64,000 nucleotides of DNA from assembly GCA_044220635.1 (NCBI GenBank), contig JBGAQP010000011.1:1-64000 (forward strand), in the 5' to 3' direction. The notes below the pieces were generated by a model, which saw nothing but the letters and a program-made list of their open reading frames with translations, had not been told where the DNA came from and did no database searches. The first letter of the stretch is position 1; each line of letters begins with the position of its first letter. Of this stretch, positions 1-9,557 are shown piece by piece. This DNA is from JBGAQP01 sp044220635. Lineage in GTDB: Bacteria > Pseudomonadota > Gammaproteobacteria > Burkholderiales > Usitatibacteraceae. The position numbers and the translations under genes are program-made.

Positions 1-501
1 GTCGGAGGCGACGAGCGCCCCCTCGGCGTCCTCCCAGATCGTCTCACCGCCCAGGACGCGCCCCGTCGCGACGAGGCGGGTCGCGGGGGCCGGCAGCGGG
101 AAGTCCCCCGTCGCGCGCGACGTCACCGACGCGCCCGACACGGCGCCCGCCCCCGGCACGACGCGCGAATCCGCCCCGCCGGGCACCGCGGCGAGCGCCG
201 GGGCGAGCGCGGGGCTGTCGAAGCCCGCGGCCGCCTGGCGCAGCTCGCGCAGCGCCCGCGACGCGCCCGGGGCCCGGTCGATGGGCGCGAGCGGGGCCGC
301 GCCCGCGCTCGAGCGCAGCGCGGCCGCGTCGAGGTCCCAGCGCAGGTCGGTGTCGCGCAGCTCGTTCAGGCGGGCGAGCGCCTCGGCGCGGCGCTGGAAG
401 CCGCCGGTCTCCGTCTTGAGGAAGAGGAAGGCGAGCGTGGCGAGGAGGACCGCCGCGGCGATGCCGTAGAGGGCCGTACGGGCAGTCCGGTTCAGTGTCA
501 T
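1..501 (-). CDS. N-terminal part of a membrane-anchored sensor-like protein (DAHL-like region)
   Basis: Only the first 167 codons are in the window; the gene continues past the left edge. The ATG at 501 is followed by a short basic stretch and one transmembrane helix (about residues 10-28, LYGIAAAVLLATLAFLFLK). Next comes a charged helical segment containing LNELRDTDLRWDLDAAALRS (about 45-64). That segment resembles the start of DAHL (double all-alpha-helical) input domains found in histidine kinases and diguanylate cyclases. No output domain is visible, so the role as a signalling receptor is an inference. The 154-bp gap to livF holds no other gene that I can see. Confidence 0.6.
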   Translation of the reverse strand, partial: MTLNRTARTALYGIAAAVLLATLAFLFLKTETGGFQRRAEALARLNELRDTDLRWDLDAAALRSSAGAAPLAPIDRAPGASRALRELRQAAAGFDSPALAPALAAVPGGADSRVVPGAGAVSGASVTSRATGDFPLPAPATRLVATGRVLGGETIWEDAEGALVASD

Positions 502-655
502 GGGGCGCAGGGTGGCTGCCGGCGCGGGCCGGCGGGCTCGAAGGGGGAGTCTCTTGTTATTGTCTTTTCGGGGCGGAAGGCGCGTCTGTGAGTCCGGTCA
601 CTCGGGGGTTACAAGTGTAGCGCCTGCGCGGGATTCGCGTTCCCCTTCCTGGGAT

Positions 656-1362
<707 letters not shown>

Positions 1363-1366
<4 letters not shown>

Positions 1367-2169
1367 GCGCCGCCCGGGGCCGCGCGCGGAGCGCCCAGGT
1401 AGGCCTCGATGACCTTCGGGTCGTGCTGGACCTCGGCGGGCGGGCCTTCGGCGATCTTGCGGCCGTAGTCGAGCACGAGGACGCGGTCGCACAGGCCCAT
1501 GACGAGGCGCACGTCGTGCTCGATCAGCAGGATCGTCACCCCGTCGCGGCGGATCGTCTCGAGCAGCCGGCGCAGCTCGAGCTTCTCGGTGGCGTTCATG
1601 CCCGCGGCGGGCTCGTCGAGGGCGAGCAGCTTCGGGTCGGTCGCGAGCGCCCGGGCGATCTCGAGCCGGCGCTGGTCGCCGTAGGGCAAATGCTTGGCGA
1701 GCTCGTTGGCGCGCCCCGCGATCGCCACGTAGTCGAGCAGCTCGTGCGCCCTGCGGTGGATCGCGGCTTCCTCGGCGCGGGTGGCCGCGTCGCGCACGAT
1801 GGCGCCGACCACCCCCGCGCGCGTGCGCACGTGCCGGCCGATCATCACGTTCTCGATCGCCGAGAGGTTGGCGAACAGGCGGATGTTCTGGAAAGTGCGC
1901 GCGATCCCCAGGCGCGCGATGCGGTCCGGCGTCACCCCCCGCAGCCGCTCGCCCCGGAAGTCGATCGTCCCCTCGTCGTGCCGGTAGAGGCCCGTGAGCA
2001 CGTTGAAAAGCGTCGTCTTGCCCGCGCCGTTCGGGCCGATCAGGCCGAAGATCTCGCCCGCGCGGATCGCGAAGCCCACGTCGGCGAGCGCCGTGAGGCC
2101 GCCGAAGCGCTTGGTGACGCCCGCGACCGCGAGGAGCGGGGCGGGGGCGCTCGCGGGGGCCGCGCTCAA
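1363..2169 (-). CDS. livG: Branched-chain amino acid ABC transporter, ATP-binding protein LivG
   Basis: This is the second ATPase of the Liv importer, pairing with LivF. The 268-residue protein shows Walker A GPNGAGKTTL, the LivG-type segment RTFQNIRLFANLSAIENV, the signature variant LPYGDQRRLEIARAL and Walker B LLALDEPAAGM. No ATG lies near the domain start. The best start is the TTG at 2169, which overlaps the livM stop as TTGA and follows a GGGGAGG ribosome-binding site. The gene overlaps both livM and livF, so translation is probably coupled. Confidence 0.92.
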
Positions 2170-3257
2170 GCCGCCTCCCCGGGCTCGCGAGCGAGCTCGC
2201 GCTTCCTGACCGCCGAGGGCCACAGGCCCGCGGGCCGGAAGAGCATCATCACCACCATCGCGAGCCCGAAGAGGAGCATGCGGATCACCTCGGGATCGAT
2301 GAGCGAGCGCCCGAAGAGCCAGCGCTGCGCGGGCTCCACGGTGTAGCGCAGGATCTCGGGCACGAAGGAGAGCAGGATCGCGCCCAGGATCACGCCCCAG
2401 ATGTTGCCCATGCCGCCGAGCACCACCATCGAGAGCACCATCACGCTCTCGGTGAGGATGAAGCTCTCCGGGCTGATGAAGCCCTGGATCGAGGAGAACA
2501 TGCCGCCGGCGATGCCGCCGAAGGAGGCCCCCATCGCGAAGGCGAGCAGCTTCATGTGCACCGTGTTGATGCCCATGGCGCGCGCCGCCATCTCGTCCTC
2601 GCGGATCGCCTCCCAGGCGCGCCCGATGCGCGAATCCTGCAGCCGCAGGTTCACGACGATCACCAGGAACAGCACCGCGAGCAGGAAGTAGTAGTACTTG
2701 ATCGCCTCCGAGAAGACGAGGCCCGCGAAGCTCGAGGCGGTGCCGAAGTCGATCCCGAGGAAGCGCACCGGGTCGATGGTGGCGAGCCCCTTGGGCCCGT
2801 TGGTGAGATTGAAGGGCTCCGAGAGGTTGTTGAGGAAGATGCGGATGATCTCGCCGAAGCCGAGCGTGACGATCGCCAGGTAGTCGCCCCGCAGCTTCAG
2901 CGTGGGCGTTCCGAGCAGCACCCCGAAGAGGCAGGCGATCGCCGCCCCGATGGGCAGGATCGCCCACCAGGGCAGGTGCAGGTCGAAATGCGGCGAGGCG
3001 AGCAGCGCGTAGGTGTACGCGCCGACCGCGTAGAAGGCGATGTAGCCGAGGTCCAGGAGCCCCGCGTAGCCCACGACGATGTTCAGCCCGAGCGAGAGCA
3101 GAACGAAGAGGATCGCGAGGTTGGTGATCCGCACCCACGCGGTGCCCGCCATCGCGAGCGCGAAAGGCAGCGCGACGAGCGCGACGACGATGAGCGCCAC
3201 CCCGCCCCAGAGGAGGGCCGGGTGCCGGCGCCAGGCGGCGGGGAAGAGGTCGGTCAT
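2166..3257 (-). CDS. livM: Branched-chain amino acid ABC transporter, permease LivM
   Basis: This is an inner-membrane permease subunit of the Liv importer. The 363-residue protein is strongly hydrophobic with about nine to ten predicted membrane segments. It carries the LivM hallmark stretch SLGLNIVVGYAGLLDLGYIA (about 56-75) and the cytoplasmic coupling segment LKLRGDYLAIVTLGFGEIIR (about 121-140). Its start lies four bases after the livH stop, and its stop overlaps the livG TTG start, so the three genes are tightly packed. Confidence 0.93.
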   Translation of the reverse strand: MTDLFPAAWRRHPALLWGGVALIVVALVALPFALAMAGTAWVRITNLAILFVLLSLGLNIVVGYAGLLDLGYIAFYAVGAYTYALLASPHFDLHLPWWAILPIGAAIACLFGVLLGTPTLKLRGDYLAIVTLGFGEIIRIFLNNLSEPFNLTNGPKGLATIDPVRFLGIDFGTASSFAGLVFSEAIKYYYFLLAVLFLVIVVNLRLQDSRIGRAWEAIREDEMAARAMGINTVHMKLLAFAMGASFGGIAGGMFSSIQGFISPESFILTESVMVLSMVVLGGMGNIWGVILGAILLSFVPEILRYTVEPAQRWLFGRSLIDPEVIRMLLFGLAMVVMMLFRPAGLWPSAVRKRELAREPGEAA

Positions 3258-3261
3258 GGGC

Positions 3262-4260
3262 TCAGGCGCGGTCGCCGACGCGCTCGCCGAGCAGCCCCGA
3301 GGGGCGGAAGACGAGCACGAGGATGAGGACGATGAAGGCGTACACGTCCTTGTAGTTCGAGCCGAAGAGGCTCGAGGTCGGGCTCGCCTCGCAGACCTCG
3401 GCGAAGCCGGGCAGGAACCGGTCGAGGAAGCACACGTTCGTGAAGTCGCCCACGTAACCGGCGCCGAGCGACTCGATCAGCCCCATGAGGATGCCGCCGA
3501 GCACGGCGCCGGCGAGGTTGCCGATGCCCCCGAGCACCGCCGCGCTGAAGGCCTTGAGCCCGAGCAGGAACCCCATCTGGTAGTGCGCGACGCCGTAGTA
3601 GCTGCCCACCATGACGCCCGCGACCGCGCCGAGCCCCGCCCCGATCACGAAGGTGGCCGAGATCACCCGGTCGATGTCGATGCCCATCAACCCGGCGACC
3701 TGGGGGTTCTGCGAGGTCGCGCGCATGGCGATGCCGATCTTCGTGCGGTAGACGAGCGCGAGCAGCCCCGCCATCATCGCGACCGAGGTGGCGATGATCG
3801 CGACCTGGATGTTGGAGATCGAGGCGCTCGACTCCGAGCTCCCGAAGTGGAAGAGCCTCAGCTCGATGATCTGCGGGAAGGCGATGATGTTGCGGCTCCA
3901 GACGAGGAGCGCGAGGTGCTGCAGCACGATCGACACGCCGATCGCGGTGATGAGCGGGGCGAGGCGCGGGGCGCTCCTGAGCGGCCGGTAGGCCACGCGC
4001 TCGACCGTGTACCCCACGGCCATGCACACGGGAACCGCGGCGAGGATGCCCAGGCCGAGCACCGCGAGCGGCGGCAGGCCCGAGCCGGCGAGCGCCACGA
4101 ACACCGAGAAGGCGACCATGCAGCCGATCATCACCACCTCGCCGTGGGCGAAGTTGATCAGCTGCACGATGCCGTAGACCATCGTGTAGCCGAGGGCGAC
4201 CACGGCGTACACGCAGCCGAGCGTCAGGCCGTTGATGACCTGCTGGAGAAGGATGTCCAG
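3262..4260 (-). CDS. livH: Branched-chain amino acid ABC transporter, permease LivH
   Basis: This permease subunit is the partner of LivM. The hallmark LivH sequence VALGYTMVYGIVQLINFAHG is present near the N-terminus. The family normally begins with a segment like MDILLQQVINGLTLG. Here the frame reads (CTG)DILLQQVINGLTLG from 4260 with no in-frame ATG, GTG or TTG just upstream, while a G-rich stretch (GGGGGG) lies about 7 bases before the CTG. I therefore propose a CTG start. The alternative is the GTG at 4212, which would remove 16 conserved residues. With the CTG start the protein has 332 residues. Confidence 0.85.
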   Translation of the reverse strand: MDILLQQVINGLTLGCVYAVVALGYTMVYGIVQLINFAHGEVVMIGCMVAFSVFVALAGSGLPPLAVLGLGILAAVPVCMAVGYTVERVAYRPLRSAPRLAPLITAIGVSIVLQHLALLVWSRNIIAFPQIIELRLFHFGSSESSASISNIQVAIIATSVAMMAGLLALVYRTKIGIAMRATSQNPQVAGLMGIDIDRVISATFVIGAGLGAVAGVMVGSYYGVAHYQMGFLLGLKAFSAAVLGGIGNLAGAVLGGILMGLIESLGAGYVGDFTNVCFLDRFLPGFAEVCEASPTSSLFGSNYKDVYAFIVLILVLVFRPSGLLGERVGDRA

Positions 4261-4281
4261 GTGGCGCCCCCCGGAAACAAG

Positions 4282-4305
4282 AACGGCACCGTTTCCGGTG
4301 CCGTT
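4282..4305 (-). terminator. Hairpin between livK and livH (attenuator or partial terminator)
   Basis: A perfect 10-bp inverted repeat (AACGGCACCG / CGGTGCCGTT) with a 4-nt loop lies between the livK stop and livH. On the minus strand it is followed by CTTGTTT, a weak T-rich tract. It could stop part of the transcription after livK, giving more binding protein than membrane subunits. Function is inferred from position and shape only. Confidence 0.6.
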
Positions 4306-4324
4306 GCATTGTGCCGCAAGCCGG

Positions 4325-5581
4325 CTATTTCTTCTTCTCGTCCTTCTTGGCCTCGGGGGCCTTGGCCGGGGCCGGGGCCGCCGCGGGGGGCTGGCCGAAC
4401 GGCGTCGACACGCCGTTCTTCACGATCGCCTTCGGGGCGATCTTGCCGTCCTTGCCCATGCGGAAGATCGTGATCTCGGCGTCCTTGCGGTCGCCCTTGG
4501 CGTCGAACTCGACCTTGCCCGTGGCGCCCGCGAAGGACACGTTGAAGATCTCGGGGGCGAACTTCGCCGGGTCCGTGGAGTTCGCCTTCTTCATCGCCTC
4601 GATCACGGCGTTGGTCGCGTCGTAGAAGTAGGGCGCGTACTGCTTGATCTCGCCGTACTTCGCCTTGAACGCGTCCTGGAAGTCCTTGCTGGAGGCCACT
4701 GCCGGCAGGCCCGCCTGCGAGCACGCCATGCCCTCGGAGGCCGCGCCCGCGAGCTTCGACATCTCGTCGGTGCAGGCGCCGTCGCCGAAGGCGAAGACCG
4801 CCTTGATGCCGAGCTCGCGCGCCTGCTTGAGCATCGGGCCGCCCGTGGCGTCCATGCCGCCGTGGAAGACGACGTCGGGGCTCTTGCCCTTGATCTTCGT
4901 GAGGATCGCCTTGAAGTCGGTTTCCTTGTCGCTGGTGCGCTCGCGCGTGACGATGGCGACTTTCGAGGCCTTGAGCGTCTTCTCGACCTCGTTGGCGAGG
5001 CCCTCGCCGTAGGAGGTCTTGTCGTCGATGATCGCGACCTTCTTGCCCTTGAGCTCGCTCGCGATGTAGGCGGCGATGGCCGGGCCCTGCTGGTCGTCGC
5101 GGCCCACGGTGCGGAACACCGTCTTCATGCCGCGCTCGGTGACCGTCGGGTTCGTGGCCGAGCCCGAGATCATCGGGATGCCGGCCTTCGCGTAGAGCTC
5201 GGAGGCGGGGATCGTCACGCCGGAGTTGAGGTGCCCGATGACGGCGGCGACCTTCGCGTCCACGAGCTTCTGCGCGACCGTGGTACCCACCTTCGGGTCG
5301 GCCTGGTCGTCCTCGCTCACCATCTTGAAGGTGACGGGCTGGCCGCCGATCGTGAGCTTCTTGTCGTTCGCGTGCTGGACGGCGAGCGCGACGCCGTTCT
5401 CGTCGTCCTTGCCCAGGTGGGCGATGGAGCCGGTGAGCGGGCCCGCGTGGGCGATGGTGACCGTCACGCCCGCGGGGGCGGCGGGCTTCGCCTCGGTCTT
5501 CGGGGCTTCTTCCTTCTTGCCGCAGGCGGCCAGCGCGAGGGCGGCGGCGACCGCGACGGCCAGCTTCATCGAGCGATTCAT
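4325..5581 (-). CDS. livK: Branched-chain amino acid ABC transporter, substrate-binding lipoprotein
   Basis: This is the extracytoplasmic receptor of the Liv importer. The ATG at 5581 has a good Shine-Dalgarno sequence (AGGAGA, about 8 bases upstream), so I prefer it to an upstream in-frame start at 5641. The 418-residue protein begins with a signal ending in a lipobox-like LALAAC (Cys20), then shows the Peripla_BP_6 pattern: VTIAHAGPLTGSIAHLG (about 41-57) and, further on, GHLNSGVTIPAS and VFRTVGRDDQQGP. An A/P-rich C-terminal stretch ends in a lysine-rich tail (EAKKDEKKK). A GATAAT -10-like hexamer (5641-5646, minus strand) lies upstream with only a weak -35. Confidence 0.92.
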   Translation of the reverse strand: MNRSMKLAVAVAAALALAACGKKEEAPKTEAKPAAPAGVTVTIAHAGPLTGSIAHLGKDDENGVALAVQHANDKKLTIGGQPVTFKMVSEDDQADPKVGTTVAQKLVDAKVAAVIGHLNSGVTIPASELYAKAGIPMISGSATNPTVTERGMKTVFRTVGRDDQQGPAIAAYIASELKGKKVAIIDDKTSYGEGLANEVEKTLKASKVAIVTRERTSDKETDFKAILTKIKGKSPDVVFHGGMDATGGPMLKQARELGIKAVFAFGDGACTDEMSKLAGAASEGMACSQAGLPAVASSKDFQDAFKAKYGEIKQYAPYFYDATNAVIEAMKKANSTDPAKFAPEIFNVSFAGATGKVEFDAKGDRKDAEITIFRMGKDGKIAPKAIVKNGVSTPFGQPPAAAPAPAKAPEAKKDEKKK

Positions 5582-5712
5582 GCGTGCATCTCCTGGTGGG
5601 ATGGGGTGGGGCGGATGGGTGGGGTCAAAACAAGGCCGCAATTATCTCCCAATTGAGGCCGGGAAGCATTCTGATCGAAGGGCCTGTGGATATTTCCCGC
5701 GCCGGAATGAAA

Positions 5713-5735
5713 AAAGCCGGCACGGGGCCGGCTTT
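5713..5735 (-). terminator. Rho-independent terminator of the cytochrome c gene
   Basis: A 9-bp stem (AAAGCCGGC / GCCGGCTTT) with a 5-nt loop is followed on the minus strand by a run of T residues (stem end plus TTT). It lies 24 bases past the cytochrome c stop and separates that gene from livK. Confidence 0.8.
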
Positions 5736-5758
5736 CGGGTCGATCGGTGAGCGGTCGC

Positions 5759-6070
5759 TTACTTCAGCGACAGGACCCACTTGATGAGGGTCTTCACGTC
5801 CTCGTCCTTGACGTTGGGGTTCGGGGGCATCGGGACCTCGCCCCAGGTGCCCTTTCCGCCCTTCTTGACCTTGTCGAACAGCATCGCCTCGGCGCCCTTG
5901 TTGCCGGCGTACTTCTTGGCGACATCCTTGTAGGCGGGACCGACGAGCTTCTTGTCGATGGCGTGGCAGGCGGTGCAGGCGCTCTTCTTCGCCAGGGCTT
6001 CGTCGGCGAGGGCGGGCGTCGCGGCGACGGCGAGGCCGAGCGCGGCGAGCAGGGGACCGTACTTCTTCAT
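5759..6070 (-). CDS. Small periplasmic cytochrome c (c551/c5-like)
   Basis: This 103-residue electron carrier has a signal peptide cut after about residue 22 (TPALA-DEALAKK), giving a mature protein of about 81 residues. The heme attachment motif CTACH is at about 33-37. The probable sixth heme ligand is the Met in EVPMPPNPNV near residue 82. The layout is that of single-heme class I cytochromes. It has its own terminator and is the last gene before the liv cluster; the gene upstream ends 15 bases before its start. The specific redox partner cannot be told. Confidence 0.9.
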   Translation of the reverse strand: MKKYGPLLAALGLAVAATPALADEALAKKSACTACHAIDKKLVGPAYKDVAKKYAGNKGAEAMLFDKVKKGGKGTWGEVPMPPNPNVKDEDVKTLIKWVLSLK

Positions 6071-6085
6071 GAAACGCTCCTTAGA

Positions 6086-8158
6086 TCACGGTTGATTGTG
6101 CGGCGCGGAAGCCGCAATTCTGGGCAATTCGAGCCGTTCGCGCAATTCGCCCGCGTCGCCCACGGGGGCCAGACAAGTAACGCCTTCGCAGACCCAGGCG
6201 TTGACCGCCCCTCCCGCCGGCTTCGCGAGGGGGGGCGGCAGACCCGGGGTGCCGGCGGGCAGGAAGAGGGTCATGGTGGCGGGCAGGTAAGCCGCATCCA
6301 GGAGGCGGCGCCAGGGCGCGAAGTCCTTCCCGGGACCTGTCACCAGGACGGTCCGGGTCGGCTCCAGGATCTCCTCGAGGGCCATGAGGAAGCTACCGAA
6401 GCCCGCGGGATGGCGCGCGATCTGCGGCCAGAAGAGCGCGAGCGCCCTTTCGGCGGCCTGGCGGTAGCGGTCGTCGCCCACGAGGAAGGAGAGGCGGTTG
6501 AGCGCCCAGGCGGCCACGCCGTTGCCCGAGGGGGTGGCGTTGTCGTGGCCGGGCTTGGGCCGGTGGATGAGCCGCTCGTGGCCGTCGGCGGTGAAGAAGA
6601 AGCCGCCCGCCTCCCGGTCCTGGAAGTCCTCGATCAGCCGGTCGGCGAGTTCCGTGGCCCACTCGAGGTCGCCGGGATCGAAGTCCGCCTGCATCGTCTC
6701 GAGGAGCGCGGCGATCAGGAACGCGTGGTCGTCGAGGTAGGCGTCGAGGTGCGCCCGGCCGCCCTTCGCGGTCGCGAGCAGCCGGCCCTCGCGCCACATC
6801 GTCGCGCGAAGGAAGGCGAGCGCGCGGCGCGCCGAGGCGAGCCAGTCGGGACGGCCGAAGACGCGCGCGGCCCTCGCCATGCCGCCGATCATGAGCGCGT
6901 TCCACGAGGTGAGCACCTTGTCGTCGAGGCCCGGGCGCACGCGCCGCGAACGCGCGGCGAGGAGCTTCGCGCGCGCGGCGGCGAGCCGCTCGGCGGCCTG
7001 CGGCAGCGCGATGCGAAGCTCCGCCGCGACCTCGGCGAGGGGCTTCGCGACGACCAGGTGCCAGGCGTGGTCCTCGAAGTTGGGCGCCCGGTCGAGCCCG
7101 AAGTGGGGCGCGGCGACCGCGAACTCCTCGGGCGCGAGGAGCGAGCGCACCGCCTCGCGCGTCCACACGTAGAAGCGGCCTTCCTCGCCCTCGGAATCGG
7201 CGTCGAGCGAGGCGTGGTAGCCGCCGGCCGCGGCCTGCATCTCGCGCCGGACCCAGTCCGCGGTTTCCTCGCACACCTTCGCGAAGAGGGGCTCGCGCCC
7301 GATCGCCCAGGCGTCGGCGTAGACGCCGAGCAGCCACCCGTTGTCGTAGAGCATCTTCTCGAAGTGCGGGATCGCCCACTCGTCGTCGACGCTGTAGCGC
7401 GCGAAGCCCCCGCCGAGCTGGTCGAAGAGGCCGCCCTCGGCCATGCGCGCGAGGGTGAAGGTCGCCATTTCCAGCGCCTTCGCGTCGCCTCGCGCCGCGT
7501 GGCGGCGCAGGAGCAGCGCGAGGGAATCGGGATGCGGGAACTTGGGCGCGCGCCCGAAGCCTCCGTGCCGGGAATCGAAGCCCGCCTCGAGGAGCGAGGC
7601 CGCCTCGTCGAGGGGTGCCCGCGAGAACTCCGAGCGATGCGCCGCGCCCGTGGGGTTGGTGCGCGCGATCGCGGCCACGAGCTGCTCGTTCTGGCCGCGG
7701 ATCTCCTCGGCGTGCTCGTCGTGGAAGGCGCGCACGCGCAGGAGCAGGTCCCCGAAGCCCGGCAGCCCGTAGCGCGCGGTCCTGGGGAAATAGGTCCCGC
7801 CGAAGAACGGCCGCTGGTCCGCGGTGAGGAACATCGTGAGCGGCCAGCCCCCGGAGCGCTGCGTGAGCATCGCCTGCGCGACCTGGTAGATCTGGTCGAT
7901 GTCGGGGCGCTCCTCGCGGTCGACCTTGATGTTCACGAAGTTCTCGTTCATCAGCCTCGCGATGGCCTCATCCTCGAAGGACTCGTGGGCCATCACGTGG
8001 CACCAGTGGCAGGCCGAATAGCCGACGGAGAGGAGGATGGGCTTGCCGGTGCGCTTCGCTTCCGCGAGCGCTTCGGGCCCCCACGGGTACCAGTCGACGG
8101 GATTCGCGGCGTGCTGCAGGAGGTAGGGGCTGGTCTCGTTCGCGAGGCGGTTGGGCAT
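6086..8158 (-). CDS. YyaL/DUF255 thioredoxin-domain protein
   Basis: This 690-residue protein belongs to the widely conserved YyaL (SPATA20-like) family. The N-terminal thioredoxin-fold domain holds the CHWCH motif (SVGYSACHWCHVMAHESFED, about 44-63). The remainder is an (alpha/alpha)6-barrel, glycosidase-like region containing ALYDNG-type and SWNALMIGGMARAA segments. The biochemical role of the family is unknown. The start MPNRLANETSPYLLQHAANP is the conserved family N-terminus, so the ATG at 8158 is secure. Confidence 0.93.
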   Translation of the reverse strand: MPNRLANETSPYLLQHAANPVDWYPWGPEALAEAKRTGKPILLSVGYSACHWCHVMAHESFEDEAIARLMNENFVNIKVDREERPDIDQIYQVAQAMLTQRSGGWPLTMFLTADQRPFFGGTYFPRTARYGLPGFGDLLLRVRAFHDEHAEEIRGQNEQLVAAIARTNPTGAAHRSEFSRAPLDEAASLLEAGFDSRHGGFGRAPKFPHPDSLALLLRRHAARGDAKALEMATFTLARMAEGGLFDQLGGGFARYSVDDEWAIPHFEKMLYDNGWLLGVYADAWAIGREPLFAKVCEETADWVRREMQAAAGGYHASLDADSEGEEGRFYVWTREAVRSLLAPEEFAVAAPHFGLDRAPNFEDHAWHLVVAKPLAEVAAELRIALPQAAERLAAARAKLLAARSRRVRPGLDDKVLTSWNALMIGGMARAARVFGRPDWLASARRALAFLRATMWREGRLLATAKGGRAHLDAYLDDHAFLIAALLETMQADFDPGDLEWATELADRLIEDFQDREAGGFFFTADGHERLIHRPKPGHDNATPSGNGVAAWALNRLSFLVGDDRYRQAAERALALFWPQIARHPAGFGSFLMALEEILEPTRTVLVTGPGKDFAPWRRLLDAAYLPATMTLFLPAGTPGLPPPLAKPAGGAVNAWVCEGVTCLAPVGDAGELRERLELPRIAASAPHNQP

Positions 8159-8171
8159 GGGCCCGATGCTA

Positions 8172-9056
8172 CTACGCCGTCTGGCGCCTCGACGGCAGGC
8201 GCAGCAGGCCGAGGGCGAGGGCGCAGCCCAGGAGCACGATGGCGCAGCCCGCCACGCGCCCCGCGGTGAGGGGCTCGCCGAGCAGCAGCACGCCCCAGAG
8301 GATGCCGAACACCGGGATGAGGAGCGTGACCATCACCGCCCTCACGGGGCCGAGGTCCGCGATCAGGCGGTAGTAGAGGATGAAGGCGACCCCGGTGCAC
8401 AGCACGCCGAGGGCGGCGACCGCCGCCCAGGCGTGGGGCGGCACGGGCGCGGCGAGCGCCGCCCAGGGCGTGAACGGCGCCATCGCGCCCGCGGCCACGA
8501 GGCAGCTCGCCGCGGAAAGCGCGCTCGAGGGCGCCTCGGCGAGGTGGACCTTCGTGTAGACGGCGACGAACCCGTAGCACGCGCAGGCCGCGAGCGAGAG
8601 CGAGCCGGCGAGGAGCTCGGCCGCGCTGGCGGGCTTCGGCGCCCAGCCGACGAGGATCGCGATCCCGGCGATGGACAACGCGATGCCCGCGACCTTCTCG
8701 AGCGTGAGGCGCTCGCGAAGCCAGATCGCCGCGACGATCGCCGAGAAGATGGGCGAGGTGCTGTTGAGGATCGCCGCGGTGGACGCGTCGATCGTCTTCA
8801 CCGCCGTGGCGATGAGCCAGAACGGGATCGCCACTCCGAGGACGCCGATCACGAGGTAGCCGCGCCAGTGCGCCCGGACGGCGAAGGGACGGCGCGCGAG
8901 CAGGAGGAAGGCGACCATCACCAGCCCCCCGGCGAGCGTGCGCCCCTCGACCACCCACGCGACCCCGACGTGGGGGACGGCGACGCGCATGAAGAGGTAC
9001 GACCCGCCCCAGAGGGCGGCGAGCGTGAAGAGGCGCGCGAGGTCCGCGGGCCTCAA
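8172..9056 (-). CDS. EamA/DMT-family membrane transporter
   Basis: This 294-residue protein has ten predicted membrane helices in two homologous halves, typical of drug/metabolite exporters of the EamA family. The first half includes LAALWGGSYLFMRVAVPHVG and ILNSTSPIFSAIVAAIWLRE; the second half includes LLIPVFGILWGVLLLGEPLT. The start is a TTG at 9056 overlapping the ogt stop as TTGA; no ATG fits. The substrate is unknown. It forms a coupled unit with the alkylation-repair genes upstream. Confidence 0.88.
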   Translation of the reverse strand: MRPADLARLFTLAALWGGSYLFMRVAVPHVGVAWVVEGRTLAGGLVMVAFLLLARRPFAVRAHWRGYLVIGVLGVAIPFWLIATAVKTIDASTAAILNSTSPIFSAIVAAIWLRERLTLEKVAGIALSIAGIAILVGWAPKPASAAELLAGSLSLAACACYGFVAVYTKVHLAEAPSSALSAASCLVAAGAMAPFTPWAALAAPVPPHAWAAVAALGVLCTGVAFILYYRLIADLGPVRAVMVTLLIPVFGILWGVLLLGEPLTAGRVAGCAIVLLGCALALGLLRLPSRRQTA

Positions 9057-9556
9057 GCCGCGGCCCGGGAGAAGAGGTCGCCGCCGCTCTCGAGCGCGAG
9101 GAGCCGCGCCTTGCGCTCGACGCCGCCCGCGTAGCCGGTGATCTCGCCCGAGCTTCCGACGATGCGGTGGCAGGGCACGACGATCGCGAGGGGATTGCGC
9201 CCCGTGGCCGCTCCCGCGGCGCGGGCGGCGCCCGGCGCCCCCGCGCGCGCGGCGAGCGCGGCGTAGGAGATCGTCTCCCCGAAAGGCACGCGCGCGATCT
9301 CGCGCCAGACGCGCTGCTGGAACGCGGTGCCCTCGGGGGCGAGCGGCAGGTCGAAGACGCGGCGGCGCCCCGCGAAGTATTCCGAGAGCTGCGCGGCGCA
9401 CTCCCGCAGCGGCGGAGCCTGCGGGTCCTCGCTCCAGTCCGCGCCGATCGCGCGCGCGTGCTTCGCGTCCTCGAAATCGATCGCGACCAGGCGCCCCCCG
9501 AGCGCGATCGCGACCATCGGGCCGAGCGGGGTGGTGAGGCGGGCGTATCGGTTCAT
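9053..9556 (-). CDS. ogt: Methylated-DNA-protein-cysteine methyltransferase
   Basis: This suicide DNA-repair protein removes alkyl groups from O6-alkylguanine and O4-alkylthymine onto its own cysteine. The 167-residue sequence has the active-site motif IVVPCHRIVGSSG near residue 125-137 and the preceding helix-turn-helix segment FQQRVWREIARVPFGETISY. It starts two bases after the stop of the Ada/AlkA fusion gene, so the two repair functions are co-transcribed. Confidence 0.94.
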   Translation of the reverse strand: MNRYARLTTPLGPMVAIALGGRLVAIDFEDAKHARAIGADWSEDPQAPPLRECAAQLSEYFAGRRRVFDLPLAPEGTAFQQRVWREIARVPFGETISYAALAARAGAPGAARAAGAATGRNPLAIVVPCHRIVGSSGEITGYAGGVERKARLLALESGGDLFSRAAA

Positions 9557-9557
9557 G

